Shown one piece after another: positions 6,952 to 7,267 of a DNA stretch of 7,267 nt. A model generated the notes under the pieces. The model did not search any database. It worked only from the letters and a program-made list of their open reading frames with translations, and was not told the origin of the DNA. Position 1 is the stretch's first letter, and every line of letters begins with the position of its first letter. The stretch comes from Evtepia sp. (GTDB lineage: Bacteria > Bacillota > Clostridia > Oscillospirales > Oscillospiraceae), in the NCBI GenBank assembly GCA_020025735.1, contig JAHHRP010000094.1, positions 1 through 7,267 on the forward strand. The letters are read 5' to 3'. The position numbers and the translations under genes are program-made.

Positions 6952-6966
6952 AAGAGGGTAAACTCT

Positions 6967-7248
6967 ATGAAAAAATCGTTGTATCTGCTCTACCTCTCCA
7001 TCGCATGTGCCGTGGCCATCCTGCTCTCTTGCTGCGTGTATTACATCGTTTCCCTGTCTGAGCTGGATCTGTACAGCAGGTTATACATCCACACACATGC
7101 CCAAAAAATCCGTTTCCCTCAGGAGGACACAGGGCTTTCTGCCTTGGAGCAGCTCTCTGCGGAACTGCCGTTTACCGCCTTTTCAGAAAAATGCAAACCA
7201 ATCTGTAATCTCTTTTTAAGAATCCAGTGGTCTCTTGCCCCTCTTTAA
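6967..7248 (+). CDS. Small single-pass membrane protein (93 aa), unknown function
   Basis: The ATG at 6967 follows GAGGG at 6954-6958 with eight bases between. The product starts MKKSLYLLYLS; residues about 7-30 form one hydrophobic segment (core SIACAVAILLSCCVYYIVS) after two lysines, so the N-terminus is probably cytoplasmic and the rest extracellular. LLSC could be read as a weak lipobox, but Leu at the -2 position is atypical and the hydrophobic run continues past it, so a membrane anchor is more likely. The soluble part (about 32-93) shows no motif I recognise. The last dozen residues (LFLRIQWSLAPL) are unlike the preceding part, and another frame stays open from about 7210 to the window end, so the gene may be a frameshifted or truncated piece of a longer membrane-anchored protein. 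Its expression is probably controlled by the terminator just upstream. Confidence 0.55.
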   Translation: MKKSLYLLYLSIACAVAILLSCCVYYIVSLSELDLYSRLYIHTHAQKIRFPQEDTGLSALEQLSAELPFTAFSEKCKPICNLFLRIQWSLAPL

Positions 7249-7267
7249 GCCCGTGGCTGTCCTTTGA

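Noticed and set aside
1..7267. CRISPR arrays, tRNA genes and insertion-sequence ends
   Set aside because: No regularly spaced repeats, cloverleaf-like GGTTCGA segments or transposase motifs were seen on either strand.

Overview
The window looks like a chromosomal segment of an anaerobic, low-redox Firmicute, most likely a gut Oscillospiraceae-type clostridium. This is inference from several signs: strong AGGAGG-type ribosome binding sites, GC-rich coding sequence with AT-rich intergenic regions, a ClpC-like unfoldase carrying a UVR motif, and an oxygen-sensitive 2-hydroxyacyl-CoA dehydratase-type ATP/iron-sulfur module. All convincing genes lie on the + strand. I see no tRNA, rRNA, transposase, CRISPR array or phage gene.

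Layout: (1) At 69-221 a 50-codon small ORF with its own good Shine-Dalgarno overlaps, by ATGA, the start of (2) a ClpC-like two-ring AAA+ unfoldase (218-2254). This unfoldase lacks the usual ClpN domain but keeps both Walker A/B pairs, both pore loops, a UVR-containing middle region and an LGF ClpP-docking tripeptide. (3) The intergenic region 2255-2447 holds two putative sigma-A promoters (TATAAT at 2343-2348 and an extended -10 at 2418-2426) with a large imperfect dyad between them. (4) At 2448-5399 lies a 983-aa protein with two BcrA/BadF/HgdC-type activase domains, a four-cysteine linker and a DUF2229 (COG3580) domain. (5) Three bases later comes a 436-aa COG3581-type protein (5403-6713). 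(6) An AT-rich spacer (6714-6966) contains a putative promoter and a strong intrinsic terminator hairpin whose U-tract ends 15 nt before (7) a 93-codon single-pass membrane protein (6967-7248).

Genes 4 and 5 form one operon and together correspond to the roughly 1,400-residue activase/COG3580/COG3581 fusion proteins known from many anaerobes, here as two polypeptides. The expected role is ATP-driven low-potential electron transfer: the two activase domains would form an intramolecular pseudo-dimer holding one [4Fe-4S] cluster and pass electrons to a cysteine-rich acceptor built from the COG3580 and COG3581 parts. The physiological substrate is unknown. Nothing visible links the Clp gene functionally to this module, and the dyad/promoter region separates them. 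The most unusual points are the split activase/acceptor protein, the matched cysteine pairs in both activase domains, the dyad between tandem promoters, and the terminator-in-leader before the last gene.
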